Source: Hyphomicrobiales bacterium
GTDB taxonomy: Bacteria; Pseudomonadota; Alphaproteobacteria; Rhizobiales; Rhizobiaceae
Direction: 5' to 3'
DNA length: 64,000 bases
Assembly: GCA_900470195.1 (NCBI GenBank)
Contig: UEIJ01000005.1
Span: 186,001 to 250,000 of the forward strand
Shown here: positions 51,436 through 60,578 of the stretch, piece by piece
How positions within the stretch are numbered: the first letter of the stretch is position 1
How the letters are laid out: the number at the start of each line of letters is the position of its first letter
Program-made: the position numbers and the translations under genes
Notes under the pieces: generated by a model
What the model saw: only the letters and a program-made list of their open reading frames with translations
Database searches by the model: none
Told to the model about the DNA's origin: nothing

Positions 51436-52167
51436 TTACGGCCTCCCAACCGCTCGTGAGGTCCGGGCAGGCGCTGCCTTGCCACCGGTCAGGGGATGCA
51501 GCGAATGAATCTCGAAAGGCGCTCCCTTCTCAGGTTCCACGAACAAAGCGAGATTCGCAACCTCCACAGCATCGTCCAGCAGCGGCGTGAAGAATTCATC
51601 CAGTGTCCGCTCCACCCGCGGGCGGTCTTTCTCTTCCACGGGACCGGTCAGGGTCATATGAAAGCGGAACTCCTCAAAGACATAGGGATAGCCCCAGCGC
51701 TCGATATTGTGCCGCTGTGCCTCGCTGAGACGTTCCGGCCGTCGCTTCGCAATTTCTGCCTCATTGAGCGGCGCGCGAAACCGGTCGAAGGCAACCACGA
51801 CATCGTTGGCGAGCTGGTTCAACTCGGCCACCGGTTCTTCGGGCACAAGCGCGAAGAACGGCCCAATCGCGTGAAGCTTCAGGCGGCGAATGGTGACAGG
51901 CGATGACGACGATGCGAAATGCATCAAAGCCGAAAGCAGGTCGTTTTCGGTGTGTTTTTCATCCAGACGGAACGGAGCCTTCATCGTCGCATGAAATCCG
52001 TAGCGGCGCGGCTCTTCGGTCAGCCGGACGATCTCATCGGTCGCGAGCGAGCGAATCGCCGGCATCTTCACCGGCTCGCCGCTGAACGCGTTGCGCCCGA
52101 GCCAGTTTGCGGCAACCTTCAAAAGCGCATCGTTGGACGGCGGCGTGAAATAGATCGCGTAACGCAT
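51436..52167 (-). CDS. DUF1045 protein of phosphonate metabolism
   Basis: A 243-residue protein of the 2H phosphoesterase-like group. The two H-x-T/S-x boxes are Y-G-F-H-A-T-M-K-A-P-F and F-R-F-H-M-T-L-T-G-P, which strongly fits DUF1045. Members are encoded beside phnM and are thought to act as phosphodiesterases on phosphonate intermediates. Its stop is three bases before the phnM start. The upstream region has a dispersed repeat. Confidence 0.85.
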   Translation of the reverse strand: MRYAIYFTPPSNDALLKVAANWLGRNAFSGEPVKMPAIRSLATDEIVRLTEEPRRYGFHATMKAPFRLDEKHTENDLLSALMHFASSSSPVTIRRLKLHAIGPFFALVPEEPVAELNQLANDVVVAFDRFRAPLNEAEIAKRRPERLSEAQRHNIERWGYPYVFEEFRFHMTLTGPVEEKDRPRVERTLDEFFTPLLDDAVEVANLALFVEPEKGAPFEIHSLHPLTGGKAAPARTSRAVGRP

Positions 52168-52510
52168 GTCAAATCCTTAGAGCATTTCCAGCAAAAGTGT
52201 GAAACGGTTTTGCGTTCGGAAATGCGGCAAAAACAAACAGTTAGAGCGGTTCCAACGATTCCGTTAACACAGGAACCACTCCAGGCGAGGTTCGCGACAC
52301 GACGTCAGCGGAACTCCATAAATATCAGGCAATGCATCGCACTTCTGGAAAGCTGTCCCTTTTTGAGGGCGATGCGGTCGGCGGATGCATACACAATGAA
52401 TGTGGCAAGTCGATAAAGGCCAGATGACAGAAGCGAAATGCCGACAAACCAATTTTACATAGCGGCAAATTAGTATAGGCGTTAGCCCCATTGAAAGTGA
52501 GGAGACTGAA
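52168..52510. other. Gap of 343 bases between the DUF1045 and kdgK genes
   Basis: Divergent intergenic region holding the repeat at 52178-52225. A second gene-sized frame on the minus strand that crosses the kdgK gene (52325-53131) is a shadow. An AT-rich stretch near 52450-52490 could hold the kdgK promoter, but no clear -35/-10 pair was identified. Confidence 0.4.
52178..52225. repeat. Dispersed intergenic repeat, copy B
   Basis: TAGAGCATTTCCAGCAAAAG and GCGTTCGGAAATGC bound an element of 48 bases that is the inverted-orientation copy of the one at 38439-38487, with a few differences. It lies 11 bases upstream of the DUF1045 start codon. Confidence 0.75.
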
Positions 52511-53428
52511 ATGGGCGGATTTGCGTCTATCGGCGAGTGCATGATCGAGCTTTCTGGCAATGAAGGCGACCAGTGGCGCATGGGTTTTGCGGGCGATACG
52601 CTGAACACTGCGTGGTACATGCGGGCGCTGATGGAAAAGTCCTACCCGGTGGAATATGTGTCTGCCTTTGGAGAGGACAGCTTTTCCCAGAAACAGCGCG
52701 TGTTCCTGACCTCCAACGGTATCGGTATCGCCCATAGCCCGATCATCGACGGGCTGCATCCCGGCCTTTACGCAATCACGCTCAACGGTGCCGAGCGCTC
52801 CTTCACCTATTGGCGGAGCGACGCCGCCGCAAGGCGTCTCGCCAGCGATCGCGAAGCCCTGGAAAAAAGCCTGACAGGCCGCGACATCATCTATTTTTCG
52901 GGTATTTCGGTTGCTATCATTCTGCCCGAGCATCGCGACACGTTCTTCGAGGTCTTGCGCCAATGCCGCGCCGCGGGTTCGCGGATCGCCTTCGACCCGA
53001 ATTTCCGCCACCAGCTGTGGCCGGACCGCAAGGCCGCGCAGGACATCATCAGCGAAGCAATGCGCATCGTCGATATTGCGCTGCCCACATTCCCGGACGA
53101 ACAGGCGCTCTTCGGCGACAAGGACGCCCAAGCCTGCGCGGATCGCCTTGCCGGGCTTGGCGTAAAAGAGATCGTCGTCAAGGACGGCACGGAACCCGCC
53201 CTCGTTATCACGGGCGATGAAAAAGTGCTGGTGCCATCAGTCGCGGCACAAGCCGTCGACACGACGGGCGCAGGCGACAGTTTCAACGGCGCCTATCTCG
53301 CAGCGCGCCTGAACGGGCTTGCCCCGGTGGAGGCAGCCCGCAAGGCGCATCTGGTTGCTGCCCGCGTGGTCGAGATACGCGGCGCGCTTGCCCCGATGGA
53401 AACCGCACGCGCCGCCTTCGCAGACTGA
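52511..53428 (+). CDS. kdgK: 2-keto-3-deoxygluconate kinase (PfkB family)
   Basis: A 305-residue sugar kinase. PfkB signature 1 lies near residue 33 (G-F-A-G-D-T-L-N-T-A-W-Y) and signature 2 is D-T-T-G-A-G-D-S-F-N-G-A-Y near 256 with the catalytic Asp. S-I-G-E-C-M-I-E-L is the usual start for KDG kinases. It would feed pectin and glucuronate breakdown into the Entner-Doudoroff pathway. The stop abuts the convergent epimerase gene. Confidence 0.85.
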   Translation: MGGFASIGECMIELSGNEGDQWRMGFAGDTLNTAWYMRALMEKSYPVEYVSAFGEDSFSQKQRVFLTSNGIGIAHSPIIDGLHPGLYAITLNGAERSFTYWRSDAAARRLASDREALEKSLTGRDIIYFSGISVAIILPEHRDTFFEVLRQCRAAGSRIAFDPNFRHQLWPDRKAAQDIISEAMRIVDIALPTFPDEQALFGDKDAQACADRLAGLGVKEIVVKDGTEPALVITGDEKVLVPSVAAQAVDTTGAGDSFNGAYLAARLNGLAPVEAARKAHLVAARVVEIRGALAPMETARAAFAD

Positions 53429-54448
53429 TTATTCTTTACGCGAAAAGCTGAAATGGCTGGTCTGGGCGTAAATCTCGCCCGGACGCAATATTGCCTGCGG
53501 GAAGTAAGGATATTCCAGCGATCCGGGCCATATCTGCGGCTCCAGGCAGAAGCCCGCATGTTTTCCATAAGGCTTGCCCATAAGGCCTATGCAGTCATTG
53601 GCCATGGTGTTGCCCGCATAGAACTGAATGCCCGGCTCCGTCGTCGATATATCCAAGCGAATGCCGGAGCGCGCGCCCTTCACCGACGCGCAGGGGCGCA
53701 ATGGCCCGCGAGCAGCCGCCAGGCAGAAATTACTGTCATACTGGACCTGGGCGCCGTTCTCCTCGAAGCGAATCGGGCGGAACTCACGGAAATCATATGG
53801 CGTCCCCTTGACCGGCAGCACGCGTCCGTCTGGAATGAGAGCTTCGTCGACCGGCATATAGGCATCGGCCTCGATTTTAAGCTGGTGATCGAGAATATCG
53901 CTCTCGCCGCCATCATCGAGATTGAAGTAGCTGTGATGCAGCAGGTTGCACACGGTCGGCTTGTCGGTCACTGCCTCCAGCCGCACGATGAGCGTTCCGT
54001 CCGCATTGAGCATGTAGGTGCAGCTTACATTCAGATTGCCGGGAAAGCCCATTTCGCCGTCTGCGGCCACCGTCGCAAGCGTCACGAAATCCGGCCCCGT
54101 TCCGGTTATCTTCCAGACGCGATTGCCCAATCCCTTGCTGCCGCCATGCAGGTTGTGGCGGCCCTGAAAATTCGGTTCGACCTCATAGGTCATTCCGTCC
54201 AGTTCAAAGCGGGCATTGCGGATACGATTGGCTGAACGGCCTGCAATCGCACCCAGATGCGGCGAATGCGCCGGGTAGTCGGCAAAGTCGCGATAGCCGA
54301 TCACAAGGGGGGCTGCGTGCCCCTCCATGCGCAGATCCTGGATAGCCGCGCCCCAGCTTATGATTTTGGCCGTCAGCGGTCCGTTGGAGATTGTGAGCCG
54401 GTGAACCGCCTGCCCGTCCGGTGCATGTCCAAAGATTTCCGAATCCAC
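53429..54448 (-). CDS. Aldose 1-epimerase (mutarotase)
   Basis: A 339-residue enzyme that interconverts the alpha and beta forms of aldoses. Key segments are G-A-I-A-G-R-S-A-N-R-I near 68, L-L-H-H-S-Y-F-N-L with the catalytic His and F-C-L-E-P-Q-I-W-P with the catalytic Glu. A GTG at 54448 (V-D-S-E-I-F-G-H-A-P-D-G) gives the family N terminus; an ATG at 54502 would add 18 residues without family match. It converges with kdgK. Confidence 0.88.
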   Translation of the reverse strand: MDSEIFGHAPDGQAVHRLTISNGPLTAKIISWGAAIQDLRMEGHAAPLVIGYRDFADYPAHSPHLGAIAGRSANRIRNARFELDGMTYEVEPNFQGRHNLHGGSKGLGNRVWKITGTGPDFVTLATVAADGEMGFPGNLNVSCTYMLNADGTLIVRLEAVTDKPTVCNLLHHSYFNLDDGGESDILDHQLKIEADAYMPVDEALIPDGRVLPVKGTPYDFREFRPIRFEENGAQVQYDSNFCLAAARGPLRPCASVKGARSGIRLDISTTEPGIQFYAGNTMANDCIGLMGKPYGKHAGFCLEPQIWPGSLEYPYFPQAILRPGEIYAQTSHFSFSRKE

Positions 54449-54667
54449 TTTTGCCCGCCTGTAACTGATGCAGCGTTGAGTTGCCCATGAATCCGCATCC
54501 ATGCGCGGGACGCAAGATGCAAGCTGCTCAAATAATGATTTTGAACAAAACTTGATCGCACAAAATAACAGATAAACTTCGGACTATTTTCCCGTCGGGG
54601 ACTGATGTTATCATGCCATGTAAAATATTGATTATTATCATTAAAGACTAAATTAGAGGCTTTTCAA

Positions 54668-55426
54668 ATGAAGTCGAATTTTCAGAAAGTCATGCCTTAT
54701 ATTTTTAGTGAAGAAGGCGGTTATGTAAACAATCCCGCTGATCCCGGCGGCGCAACCAATATGGGCATCACCATCGCCACCCTGTCTGCATGGGAGGGGC
54801 ATCGCGTATCGCCCGAAGACGTAAAGAACCTGACGCAAGCCACCGCCACGAAAATCTACCAGGCGCAATTCTGGAACAAGATCGACGGAGACAGCCTGCC
54901 TTCCGGCATCGACTACGCGGTGTTCGACTTCGCAGTCAATTCCGGGCCCGGACGCGCTGCAAAAATGCTGCAAGGCATTCTTGGTGTGCCTGAGGATGGC
55001 GTGATTGGCGCAAAAACGGTCGCGGCTACGAACCAGCGTTCCGCTGACGAAGTCATCAATGCCTTGTGCGACGCCCGCGCATCCTGGCTGAAGGGCCTGT
55101 CGACGGCATCGACCTTCGGAAAAGGCTGGCTTGCGCGTGTCGAGCGGGTGCGTGCCCGCGCGCTCACTCTCGCCGCCGCGTCACCGCTTGACCCTCCGGC
55201 CGCCCCTCCGCAAGCTATCGCCCCCAAAGCGCGCCAAGGCGATACGGCCTTTACATCCGCCCTGATGCACCCGGAAGCTCTCGGCACAATGGGGAGTGCG
55301 GCATCGGGCCTTGCGGCAATTGTGACAGGAAACGGCCCCGTGCAATACGCGCTGGCGATCGTCATGTTAGCCTGCGCCGCGGTCGGTCTGTGGTACTTTA
55401 TCAGGCGGGTCAGGAACGAGCCCTGA
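54668..55426 (+). CDS. GH108 muramidase with C-terminal membrane anchor (SagA-like)
   Basis: A 252-residue protein. Residues 1-170 are a GH108 lysozyme domain with E-E-G-G-Y-V-N-N-P-A-D-P-G-G-A-T-N-M-G-I-T, in which the first Glu is catalytic. Y-A-V-F-D-F-A-V-N-S-G-P is the second family box, followed by a peptidoglycan-binding helix. A Pro/Ala linker leads to one membrane helix (about 222-245). Its relatives include phage endolysins, zliS and Brucella SagA, a muramidase described as helping VirB secretion. There is no export signal. It is next to acpXL. Confidence 0.85.
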   Translation: MKSNFQKVMPYIFSEEGGYVNNPADPGGATNMGITIATLSAWEGHRVSPEDVKNLTQATATKIYQAQFWNKIDGDSLPSGIDYAVFDFAVNSGPGRAAKMLQGILGVPEDGVIGAKTVAATNQRSADEVINALCDARASWLKGLSTASTFGKGWLARVERVRARALTLAAASPLDPPAAPPQAIAPKARQGDTAFTSALMHPEALGTMGSAASGLAAIVTGNGPVQYALAIVMLACAAVGLWYFIRRVRNEP

Positions 55427-55639
55427 CCGCATCGCAATAACTCGGTTTTGAGAATATTTCCAAAACAAGAGTTTGCCTTTATGTTGCGCTTCGCATGTTG
55501 CGCGCCTTATATGCGCTTTCGACAGACCGGTGCTTATGAAAGTATTATGACTTTCCCTATCACCGGAAAAACGCTAGACACGCGCAAACAGTCAGATGCG
55601 TGCCAACTGTGGCACCGCCATGAATAAAGGAATCGAAAC

Positions 55640-55921
55640 TTGTCCTCTACTTTTGACAAAGTCGCCGACATCATCGCCGAAACCAGTGAAATCGACCGTG
55701 ACACCATCACGCCAGACAGCCACACCATCGACGATCTGGGCATCGACAGCCTCGACTTCCTCGACATCGTCTTCGCCATCGACAAGGCTTTCGGCATCAA
55801 GATTCCGCTTGAGCAGTGGACCCAGGAAGTGAACGAAGGCAAGGTTCCGACCGAAGAATATTTCGTTCTCAAGAACCTCTGCGCGAAAATCGACGAGCTG
55901 GTCGCAGCCAAGAAAGGCTGA
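55640..55921 (+). CDS. acpXL: AcpXL, acyl carrier protein for the very long chain of lipid A
   Basis: A 93-residue acyl carrier. The phosphopantetheine Ser37 is in [10 protein letters not shown], and the extended C-terminal part ([14 protein letters not shown]) marks AcpXL rather than AcpP. The start is a TTG at 55640 with AAAGGAATCG upstream. It begins the five-gene acpXL-lpxXL operon that builds the C28 hydroxylated chain. Confidence 0.95.
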   Translation: MSSTFDKVADIIAETSEIDRDTITPDSHTIDDLGIDSLDFLDIVFAIDKAFGIKIPLEQWTQEVNEGKVPTEEYFVLKNLCAKIDELVAAKKG

Positions 55922-56018
55922 TCCGGCACATTATATGGCGGTATTGAGGGGTGGACAGAAATGTTCGCCCTGATTCCGTTTCTGGAGCAGTCTCAGCACC
56001 GACGGACAAACGGCACCC

Positions 56019-57200
56019 ATGCAGAACAATAAAGTCGTCATCACAGGCATCGGCATCATCTCCTCGCTCGGCGAAGGGGTCGATGCGCACTGGAACGCTT
56101 TCTCGAAGGCGGGTTCTGAACCGCGTCTCGAAAAGGAAGCCTTTGCGCCCTACACCGTTCACCCGTTGGGTGAAGTGGACTGGAGCCTGCAAATTCCGAA
56201 GCGCGGCGACCAGCGCCAGATGGAAACCTGGCAGCGCCTCGGCACCTACGCGGCAGGACTGGCGCTTCAGGATGCTGGCATGAAGGACGATGAAGCGCTC
56301 TGCGCGACCATGGATATGGTCGTGGGCGCCGGTGGCGGGGAACGCGACATCACCGTCGACATGCAGATTCTGGATGAAGGCCGCGTCCGCAACGACCGCG
56401 GTGTCATGCTGAACGAGAAGCTCTCGACCGAACTTCGCCCGACGCTGTTTCTGGCCCAGCTTTCCAACCTGCTCGCAGGCAATATTTCCATCGTGCACAA
56501 GGTCACAGGTTCCTCGCGCACCTTCATGGGCGAAGAAGGTTCCGGCCTTTCGGCCATCGAAACCGCAGCCGCACGCATCCGCACCGGCCAGAGCACCCAT
56601 GCGCTGGTTGGCGGTTCCTACAATGCCGAACATTTCGACATGATTCTCGGCCACGAGCTTGGCGGCCTGCTCAAGCATGACGGCTGGGCGCCACTGTGGC
56701 AGCGCGACGGTTCGGCAGGCGGCGGGATGGTTTCCGGCTCCGGCGGCGTCTTCCTCGTTCTGGAAAGCGCCGATCACGCCGCAAAGCGCGGCGCCCGCGC
56801 CTATGCGGAAGTAGCCGCAATTGAAAGCGCGCAAATCCGCCGCGACAATGCCGACCTTGCAAACGCCATCCGCGAACTCGTGCTTGCCGCCAATGACGGC
56901 AAGAACCCATCCTATGTTGTTTCCGGTGCTTCCGGTGCCCATGCGGCGACCGCCGCGGAGAAAACCGCGCTGGACGCTCTCTCGGCATCCTATCGCGGCA
57001 TTTCCGGCCTGACCGGCCATTTGCGTGAGGCGCAGTTCCCGCTGGCGCTGGCGCTTGCAGCTATTTCCGTCTGGAAGGGTGAAGCTTTCGCGCCGCTCGA
57101 TGCCTCCGAAAAGGACGCCGGCGGCCCTGTCAGCGAAGCAATTGTCACCATCGTCGGCGCTACGCGCGCCGAAGGCGCAGCAAAGCTGGTGAGAGTATAA
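56019..57200 (+). CDS. fabF2XL: FabF2XL, ketosynthase-like subunit without catalytic cysteine
   Basis: A 393-residue thiolase-fold protein (V-V-I-T-G-I-G-I-I-S-S-L-G start). At the place of the nucleophilic Cys it has T-G-S-S-R (Ser165), and the first His box reads S-G-A-S-G-A-H-A-A-T, so it cannot condense acyl chains in the usual way. It probably pairs with FabF1XL as a chain-length-like subunit, as in type II polyketide ketosynthase pairs. It follows acpXL after 97 bases and is two bases from fabF1XL. Confidence 0.85.
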   Translation: MQNNKVVITGIGIISSLGEGVDAHWNAFSKAGSEPRLEKEAFAPYTVHPLGEVDWSLQIPKRGDQRQMETWQRLGTYAAGLALQDAGMKDDEALCATMDMVVGAGGGERDITVDMQILDEGRVRNDRGVMLNEKLSTELRPTLFLAQLSNLLAGNISIVHKVTGSSRTFMGEEGSGLSAIETAAARIRTGQSTHALVGGSYNAEHFDMILGHELGGLLKHDGWAPLWQRDGSAGGGMVSGSGGVFLVLESADHAAKRGARAYAEVAAIESAQIRRDNADLANAIRELVLAANDGKNPSYVVSGASGAHAATAAEKTALDALSASYRGISGLTGHLREAQFPLALALAAISVWKGEAFAPLDASEKDAGGPVSEAIVTIVGATRAEGAAKLVRV

Positions 57201-57201
57201 G

Positions 57202-58479
57202 ATGACGAAATATACAGACCATCTCGGCCGTCCCATTGTCGCCATCACCGGCGCTGGCGTGGTTTCCTCGCTCGGTCAGGGCAAGGAAGACAACTGGGCT
57301 GCATTGACCAGCGGCAAATCGGGCATCCACACCATCACCCGCTTTCCAACCGACAATCTGAATACGCGCTTTTCCGGCACGGTCGATTTCCTGCCGGAAA
57401 GCGATGTGGGCGCATCGGCGCTTTCCGAAGCTCTGGCGCGGCTCGCCGGTGAGGAAGCCCTCGCCCAGTCCGGTCTTTCTTCGACGGATTTCGGCGGCCC
57501 GCTGTTTCTGGCAGCTCCACCGGTCGAACTCGACTGGAAAAGCCGGTTTGCACTTGATGCGACTGTGAAGAATGAAGGCCCGGCAAGCTATCAGCTTCTG
57601 CTGGAAGCCTGCCGTCGCGCGCGTCAGGACGAACTCTTCAACACGACCCAGTTCGGCTATATCGCCGAACGCCTGTCGGAAGCCTTTGGCACGCGCGGCC
57701 TGCCGATCACGCTGTCGACCGCATGTGCCTCCGGCGCAACCGCGATCCAGCTCGGCGTGGAAGCCATCCGTCGCGGCGAAAGCGACCGGGTTCTCTCTAT
57801 CGGAACCGACGGTTCCGTCTCCGCCGAAGCGCTCATTCGCTTCTCGTTGCTCTCCGCCCTTTCCACCCAGAACGACAAGCCGGAAAAGGCTTCCAAGCCC
57901 TTTTCCAAGGACCGTGACGGCTTCGCCATGTCGGAAGGTTCCGGTGCACTGGTGATGGAATCGCTGGAAAGCGCGGTTGCGCGTGGCGCGAAGGTTCTGG
58001 GCATTCTTGCCGGTTGCGGCGAAAAGGCCGATGATTTCCACCGCACCCGTTCCAAGCCGGATGCCTCGCCTGCCATCGGCACGGTGCGCGCCGCCCTTGC
58101 GGATGCCGGTCTCACCGAAGACCAGATTTCCTACATCAATGCCCACGGCACCTCGACGCCGGAAAACGACAAGATGGAATATCTGGCGCTTTCGTCCGTA
58201 TTCGGTGAAAAGCTGGCATCCATTCCGGTTTCCTCCAACAAGTCGATGATCGGCCATACGCTGACCGCTGCCGGGGCCATCGAAGCTGTCTTCTCGCTGC
58301 TGACGATCCAGACCGGCACCCTGCCCCCGACCATCAATTACGACAATCCGGACCCGGCTATCCCGCTTGATGTTGTGCCGAATGTGAAGCGTCAGGCGGA
58401 GGTTTCTGCCGTGCTTTCCAACTCATTCGGTTTCGGCGGACAGAATACGAGCCTTGTTTTGGCGGCAAATCCGAATTAA
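57202..58479 (+). CDS. fabF1XL: FabF1XL, catalytic beta-ketoacyl-ACP synthase
   Basis: A 425-residue condensing enzyme with an intact triad: Cys175 in S-T-A-C-A-S-G-A, His315 in N-A-H-G-T-S-T-P and His352 in S-M-I-G-H-T-L. It extends acyl chains on AcpXL. It follows fabF2XL by one base, consistent with a heterodimer. The hairpin at 58509-58540 separates it from the dehydrogenase gene. Confidence 0.92.
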   Translation: MTKYTDHLGRPIVAITGAGVVSSLGQGKEDNWAALTSGKSGIHTITRFPTDNLNTRFSGTVDFLPESDVGASALSEALARLAGEEALAQSGLSSTDFGGPLFLAAPPVELDWKSRFALDATVKNEGPASYQLLLEACRRARQDELFNTTQFGYIAERLSEAFGTRGLPITLSTACASGATAIQLGVEAIRRGESDRVLSIGTDGSVSAEALIRFSLLSALSTQNDKPEKASKPFSKDRDGFAMSEGSGALVMESLESAVARGAKVLGILAGCGEKADDFHRTRSKPDASPAIGTVRAALADAGLTEDQISYINAHGTSTPENDKMEYLALSSVFGEKLASIPVSSNKSMIGHTLTAAGAIEAVFSLLTIQTGTLPPTINYDNPDPAIPLDVVPNVKRQAEVSAVLSNSFGFGGQNTSLVLAANPN

Positions 58480-58508
58480 TCCGTCCGGCAACGAACTTAA
58501 ATTCCTGA

Positions 58509-58540
58509 TGATCCCGGAAGGCGGAAGCTCTCCGGGATCA
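58509..58540. other. Hairpin between fabF1XL and adh2XL
   Basis: TGATCCCGGA / TCCGGGATCA, a perfect 10-bp stem with a 12-base loop and no T-tract, lies between the fabF1XL stop and the adh2XL ribosome-binding site. It may stabilise or process the operon mRNA. Confidence 0.5.
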
Positions 58541-58560
58541 TGCCATGAAAGGAACAGCCC

Positions 58561-59589
58561 ATGCGCGCCTTGCAGCTTCTTGACGATCGCCGCCTTGAAA
58601 TCACCGATATCACACCTCCGCCTGCCCCCGGCATCGGCGAGGTGACTGTGAGGATCAAGGCCGTTGCGCTCAACCACATCGATGTATGGGGCTGGCGCGG
58701 CATGGCGTTTGCCAAGCGCAAGATGCCGCTCGTCATCGGCGCGGAAGCCTCCGGCATTGTCGATGCCGTCGGTCCGGGCGTTTCCAATCTCCTGCCCGGC
58801 CAGCTTGTGTCGATCTATGGCGCGCGCACCTGTGGTCTTTGCCGCGCCTGTCGCGAAGGCCGCGATAATCTGTGCGAGCATGTCGGCGGCGTGCATGGTT
58901 TCCATCTGGACGGCTTTGCCTGCGAAGCCGTGAACCTGCCTGCCCGTCTGCTCGTTCCCGCACCTCCCGGCGTCGATGCCATCGGCGCTGCCGTTGCACC
59001 CGTAACCTTCGGGACGGTCGAACACATGCTCTTCGACAATGCCAAGCTTGAGCCCGGCGAAACCGTGCTCGTTCAGGCCGGCGGTTCCGGCATCGGCACG
59101 GCGGCAATTCAGCTTGCCAAGAAGATGGGCTGCACAGTCATCACCACGGTCGGCTCCAATGACAAGATCGAGAAAGCCAAGGCGCTCGGCGCCGATCATG
59201 TCATCAATTACCGCGAAGACCGTTTTGAAGGTGTGGTGCGCAAGCTCACCAAGAAGAAAGGCGTCGATGTCGTCTTCGAGCATGTGGGCGCGGATACCTG
59301 GGCCGGTTCGATGCTTTGCATGAAGCGCGGTGCGCGTCTCGTCACCTGCGGCTCGACTTCGGGTGTTTCGACCAATATGAACCTGATGCAGCTCTTCCAG
59401 CAGCAGCTCAAGATTTTCGGCTCCTTTGGCTGCCGCATGGAAAACATGGCCGACGCCATGCAGAAAATGGCGCGCGGCATCGTGCATCCGGTCATCGACA
59501 CCGTGGTCGGCTTCAACGATATCGACACGGCGCTGAAGCGCATGGAAGGCCGCGACGTGTTCGGCAAGATCATTCTTGAGATCGACTGA
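58561..59589 (+). CDS. adh2XL: Adh2XL, zinc-type alcohol dehydrogenase of the VLCFA operon
   Basis: A 342-residue medium-chain dehydrogenase. It has I-G-A-E-A-S-G near 60, a Cys cluster for structural zinc (C-G-L-C-R-A-C-R-E-G-R-D-N-L-C), and the NAD(P) motif A-G-G-S-G-I-G-T-A-A near 175. In rhizobial clusters this gene (adh2XL) is linked to very-long-chain fatty acid synthesis, possibly as an enoyl-type reductase or in forming the 27-hydroxy group. The precise substrate is not proven. Confidence 0.85.
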   Translation: MRALQLLDDRRLEITDITPPPAPGIGEVTVRIKAVALNHIDVWGWRGMAFAKRKMPLVIGAEASGIVDAVGPGVSNLLPGQLVSIYGARTCGLCRACREGRDNLCEHVGGVHGFHLDGFACEAVNLPARLLVPAPPGVDAIGAAVAPVTFGTVEHMLFDNAKLEPGETVLVQAGGSGIGTAAIQLAKKMGCTVITTVGSNDKIEKAKALGADHVINYREDRFEGVVRKLTKKKGVDVVFEHVGADTWAGSMLCMKRGARLVTCGSTSGVSTNMNLMQLFQQQLKIFGSFGCRMENMADAMQKMARGIVHPVIDTVVGFNDIDTALKRMEGRDVFGKIILEID

Positions 59590-59600
59590 GCCGTAATTCC

Positions 59601-60527
59601 ATGATGTTCAAGCTGAAACTTCTGCTCTTCCGCTGGACCCGCAAGCTGAAGCAGTTCAACTACTGGCTCTGGGCACAGGCCGTATTTCTGCTGCTTGGCC
59701 TGCTGCGCCTTTTCCCGGCGAAGGCAGCGATCAGCTTTTCGGCCAAGGTGGCCCGGCTCATCGGGCCGCTGACGCCGCGTCACAAGGTGGCGACCGATAA
59801 TCTGCGTCAGGCCTATCCAGAGAAAAGTGACGCTGAAATCGAGGATATTGCCCGCGAAATGTGGGATTCGATGGCGCGCCTCTTCGCGGAATATATCTTC
59901 CTCGACGCGGTTTTCGATTTCGATCCCTATGCGACCACGCCGGGGCTGGTCGAAGTGGAAGGCATTCCGATTTTCGAGCGCCTGCGCGACGAGAAGAAGC
60001 CGCATATCTTCTTTACCGCCCATACCGGCAATTTCGAGCTTCTGCCGATCTGCGCCGCCACTTTCGGCCTGAATGTCACGGCGCTGTTCCGCCCGCCGAA
60101 CAATCCCTATATCGCCGACAAGGTTTTGAAGGCTCGCCGCACCAATATGGGCCATCTGGTGCCGTCGAAAGCCGGTGCTGCCTGGTCGCTTGCGCATATC
60201 CTCGATGAAGGCGGCAATGTCGGCATGCTCGTGGACCAGAAGTTCCGCCGCGGTGTGCCGTCAACCTTCTTCAATCGTCCGGTAAAGACCAACCCGCTTC
60301 TAGCCAAGCTTGCACGGCAATATGATTGCGACGTTTACCCGGCGCGTTGCATCCGTCTTCCCGGCGGGCGCTACCGGCTTGAACTCTACGAACGCATGGA
60401 ATTGCCGCGCGACGACAAGGGCGAGATCGATGTAGCTGCAACCGCACAGCTTCTGAACGATACCGTCGAGACATGGGTGCGCGAATATCCCGGCCAGTGG
60501 ATGTGGTTCCACAAGCGCTGGGGATAG
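59601..60527 (+). CDS. lpxXL: LpxXL, very-long-chain acyltransferase of lipid A
   Basis: A 308-residue inner-membrane acyltransferase of the HtrB/LpxL family. The N-terminal membrane helix is at about 20-40, and the catalytic H-T-G-N-F-E (His141, Glu146) is present. R-R-G-V-P-S-T-F-F-N-R-P is the second family box. It transfers the C28-type chain from AcpXL to lipid A, which adds membrane stability and lowers detection by host immunity. Confidence 0.93.
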   Translation: MMFKLKLLLFRWTRKLKQFNYWLWAQAVFLLLGLLRLFPAKAAISFSAKVARLIGPLTPRHKVATDNLRQAYPEKSDAEIEDIAREMWDSMARLFAEYIFLDAVFDFDPYATTPGLVEVEGIPIFERLRDEKKPHIFFTAHTGNFELLPICAATFGLNVTALFRPPNNPYIADKVLKARRTNMGHLVPSKAGAAWSLAHILDEGGNVGMLVDQKFRRGVPSTFFNRPVKTNPLLAKLARQYDCDVYPARCIRLPGGRYRLELYERMELPRDDKGEIDVAATAQLLNDTVETWVREYPGQWMWFHKRWG

Positions 60528-60578
60528 GATTCCTGCCCCTCATGTGCTAGGGGCTGGCCAAAGTTACGGAGATCACAT

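Noticed and set aside
52325-53131. Minus-strand frame of 268 codons across the kdgK start
   Set aside because: It is antisense to a PfkB-family gene with intact motifs and has no recognisable domain.
55869-58257. Long minus-strand frames across the two ketosynthase genes
   Set aside because: High-GC antisense frames; the plus-strand genes carry the conserved motifs.
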